Positions 5,202 through 5,502 of a DNA stretch of 5,502 bases are shown here, in pieces. The stretch is taken from positions 1 through 5,502 of the forward strand of contig SXHT01000281.1 in assembly GCA_005773095.1 (NCBI GenBank), read 5' to 3'. Origin of the DNA: Planctomycetaceae bacterium. Its GTDB lineage: Bacteria; Planctomycetota; Planctomycetia; Pirellulales; PALSA-1355. The notes under the pieces are model-generated. The model was not told the origin of the DNA and did not search any database. It saw only the letters and a list, made by a program, of their open reading frames with translations. Within the stretch, counting starts at the first letter, position 1, and every line of letters begins with the position of its first letter. The position numbers and the translations under genes are program-made.

Positions 5202-5502
5202 CTAATGCGCCCCCTTCTTGCGAGGCGCCGCTTTGGCCGACATCCGCAGATTCAGCACTTCGACACCCAGCGCAAAGGCGATCGCAAAATAGATGTAGCC
5301 CTTGTCGATATGCGTGCCCAGCCTATCGGCCACGAGCATCACGCCGATCAGCAGCAGGAAGCTCAGCGCTAGCATCTTCACCGTGGGGTGCTGCTGGACG
5401 AATGCCGACACCGGCCCAGCGAAAACCATCATCACCCCGACCGCCAGGATCACCGCGGTGATCATGACCCAAAGTGAGTCCGCCATGCCAACGGCGGTGA
5501 TC
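5202..5502 (-). CDS. TerC-family integral membrane protein, C-terminal part (5' end outside window)
   Basis: The frame is open to the window edge, giving 99 visible residues before the TAG stop (5204-5202). The reading ITAVGMADSLWVMITAV is the start of the conserved C-terminal half of TerC/Alx-type proteins, and HPTVKMLALSFLLLIGVML and KGYIYFAIAFALGVEVLNLR are strongly characteristic. Three transmembrane helices are visible (roughly residues 10-35, 40-63 and 70-86), then a basic tail (KAAPRKKGAH). Family members are linked to tellurite resistance and to manganese or other metal-ion export at the inner membrane; the acidic metal-coordinating residues of the N-terminal half are outside the window. 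The ATG at 5486 is internal, since conserved sequence (ITAVG) continues upstream. It probably heads or precedes an operon with the small ORF and the aldolase. Confidence 0.9.
   Translation of the reverse strand, partial: ITAVGMADSLWVMITAVILAVGVMMVFAGPVSAFVQQHPTVKMLALSFLLLIGVMLVADRLGTHIDKGYIYFAIAFALGVEVLNLRMSAKAAPRKKGAH

Noticed and set aside
5484..5486. ATG as the start of a 94-residue TerC-like miniprotein
   Set aside because: Family sequence continues upstream to the window edge, so this is the C-terminal part of a full-length TerC protein.

Overview
The window is GC-rich, densely coding bacterial DNA. It carries two convergent gene groups separated by a repeat-rich gap. Palindromic CCGGCT...AGCCGG intergenic repeats, a long heptamer array and the protein families present suggest a planctomycete, perhaps of the Pirellula type. 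This is an inference from style and recalled family resemblance, not a phylogenetic result.

Plus strand, 1-3776: an apparent four-gene operon that begins before the window. The genes are (i) the C-terminal part of a xylose-isomerase-like TIM-barrel protein, (ii) a UbiA-family membrane prenyltransferase, (iii) a second, complete TIM-barrel paralogue, and (iv) an alkaline phosphatase / nucleotide pyrophosphatase superfamily protein. The order UbiA - TIM barrel - phosphodiesterase matches the eboC-eboE-eboF part of the ebo metabolite-traffic cluster known from cyanobacteria and other bacteria. A divergent ebo-like locus is therefore the best working interpretation, although the TIM barrels look shorter than classical EboE. 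The phosphatase-like protein keeps its nucleophile threonine but seems to have lost several metal ligands. The gaps before genes iii and iv hold an intact and a decayed copy of a palindromic REP-like repeat.

Middle, 3764-4104: 23 tandem heptamers (visible as a 14-bp repeat) start inside the last codons of the phosphatase gene. An imperfect hairpin containing inverted heptamers follows, then about 150 bases with only weak palindromes. The array puts stop codons in all six frames between the two converging groups.

Minus strand, 5502-4105: the C-terminal part of a TerC-family membrane protein, a previously easy-to-miss 49-residue hydrophobic small ORF with a good ribosome binding site, and a dihydrodipicolinate synthase/aldolase-superfamily enzyme with a Schiff-base lysine but a non-DapA active site. 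Gaps of 19 and 16 nt suggest these three are co-transcribed.

No RNA gene, CRISPR array, integrase or transposase is visible.
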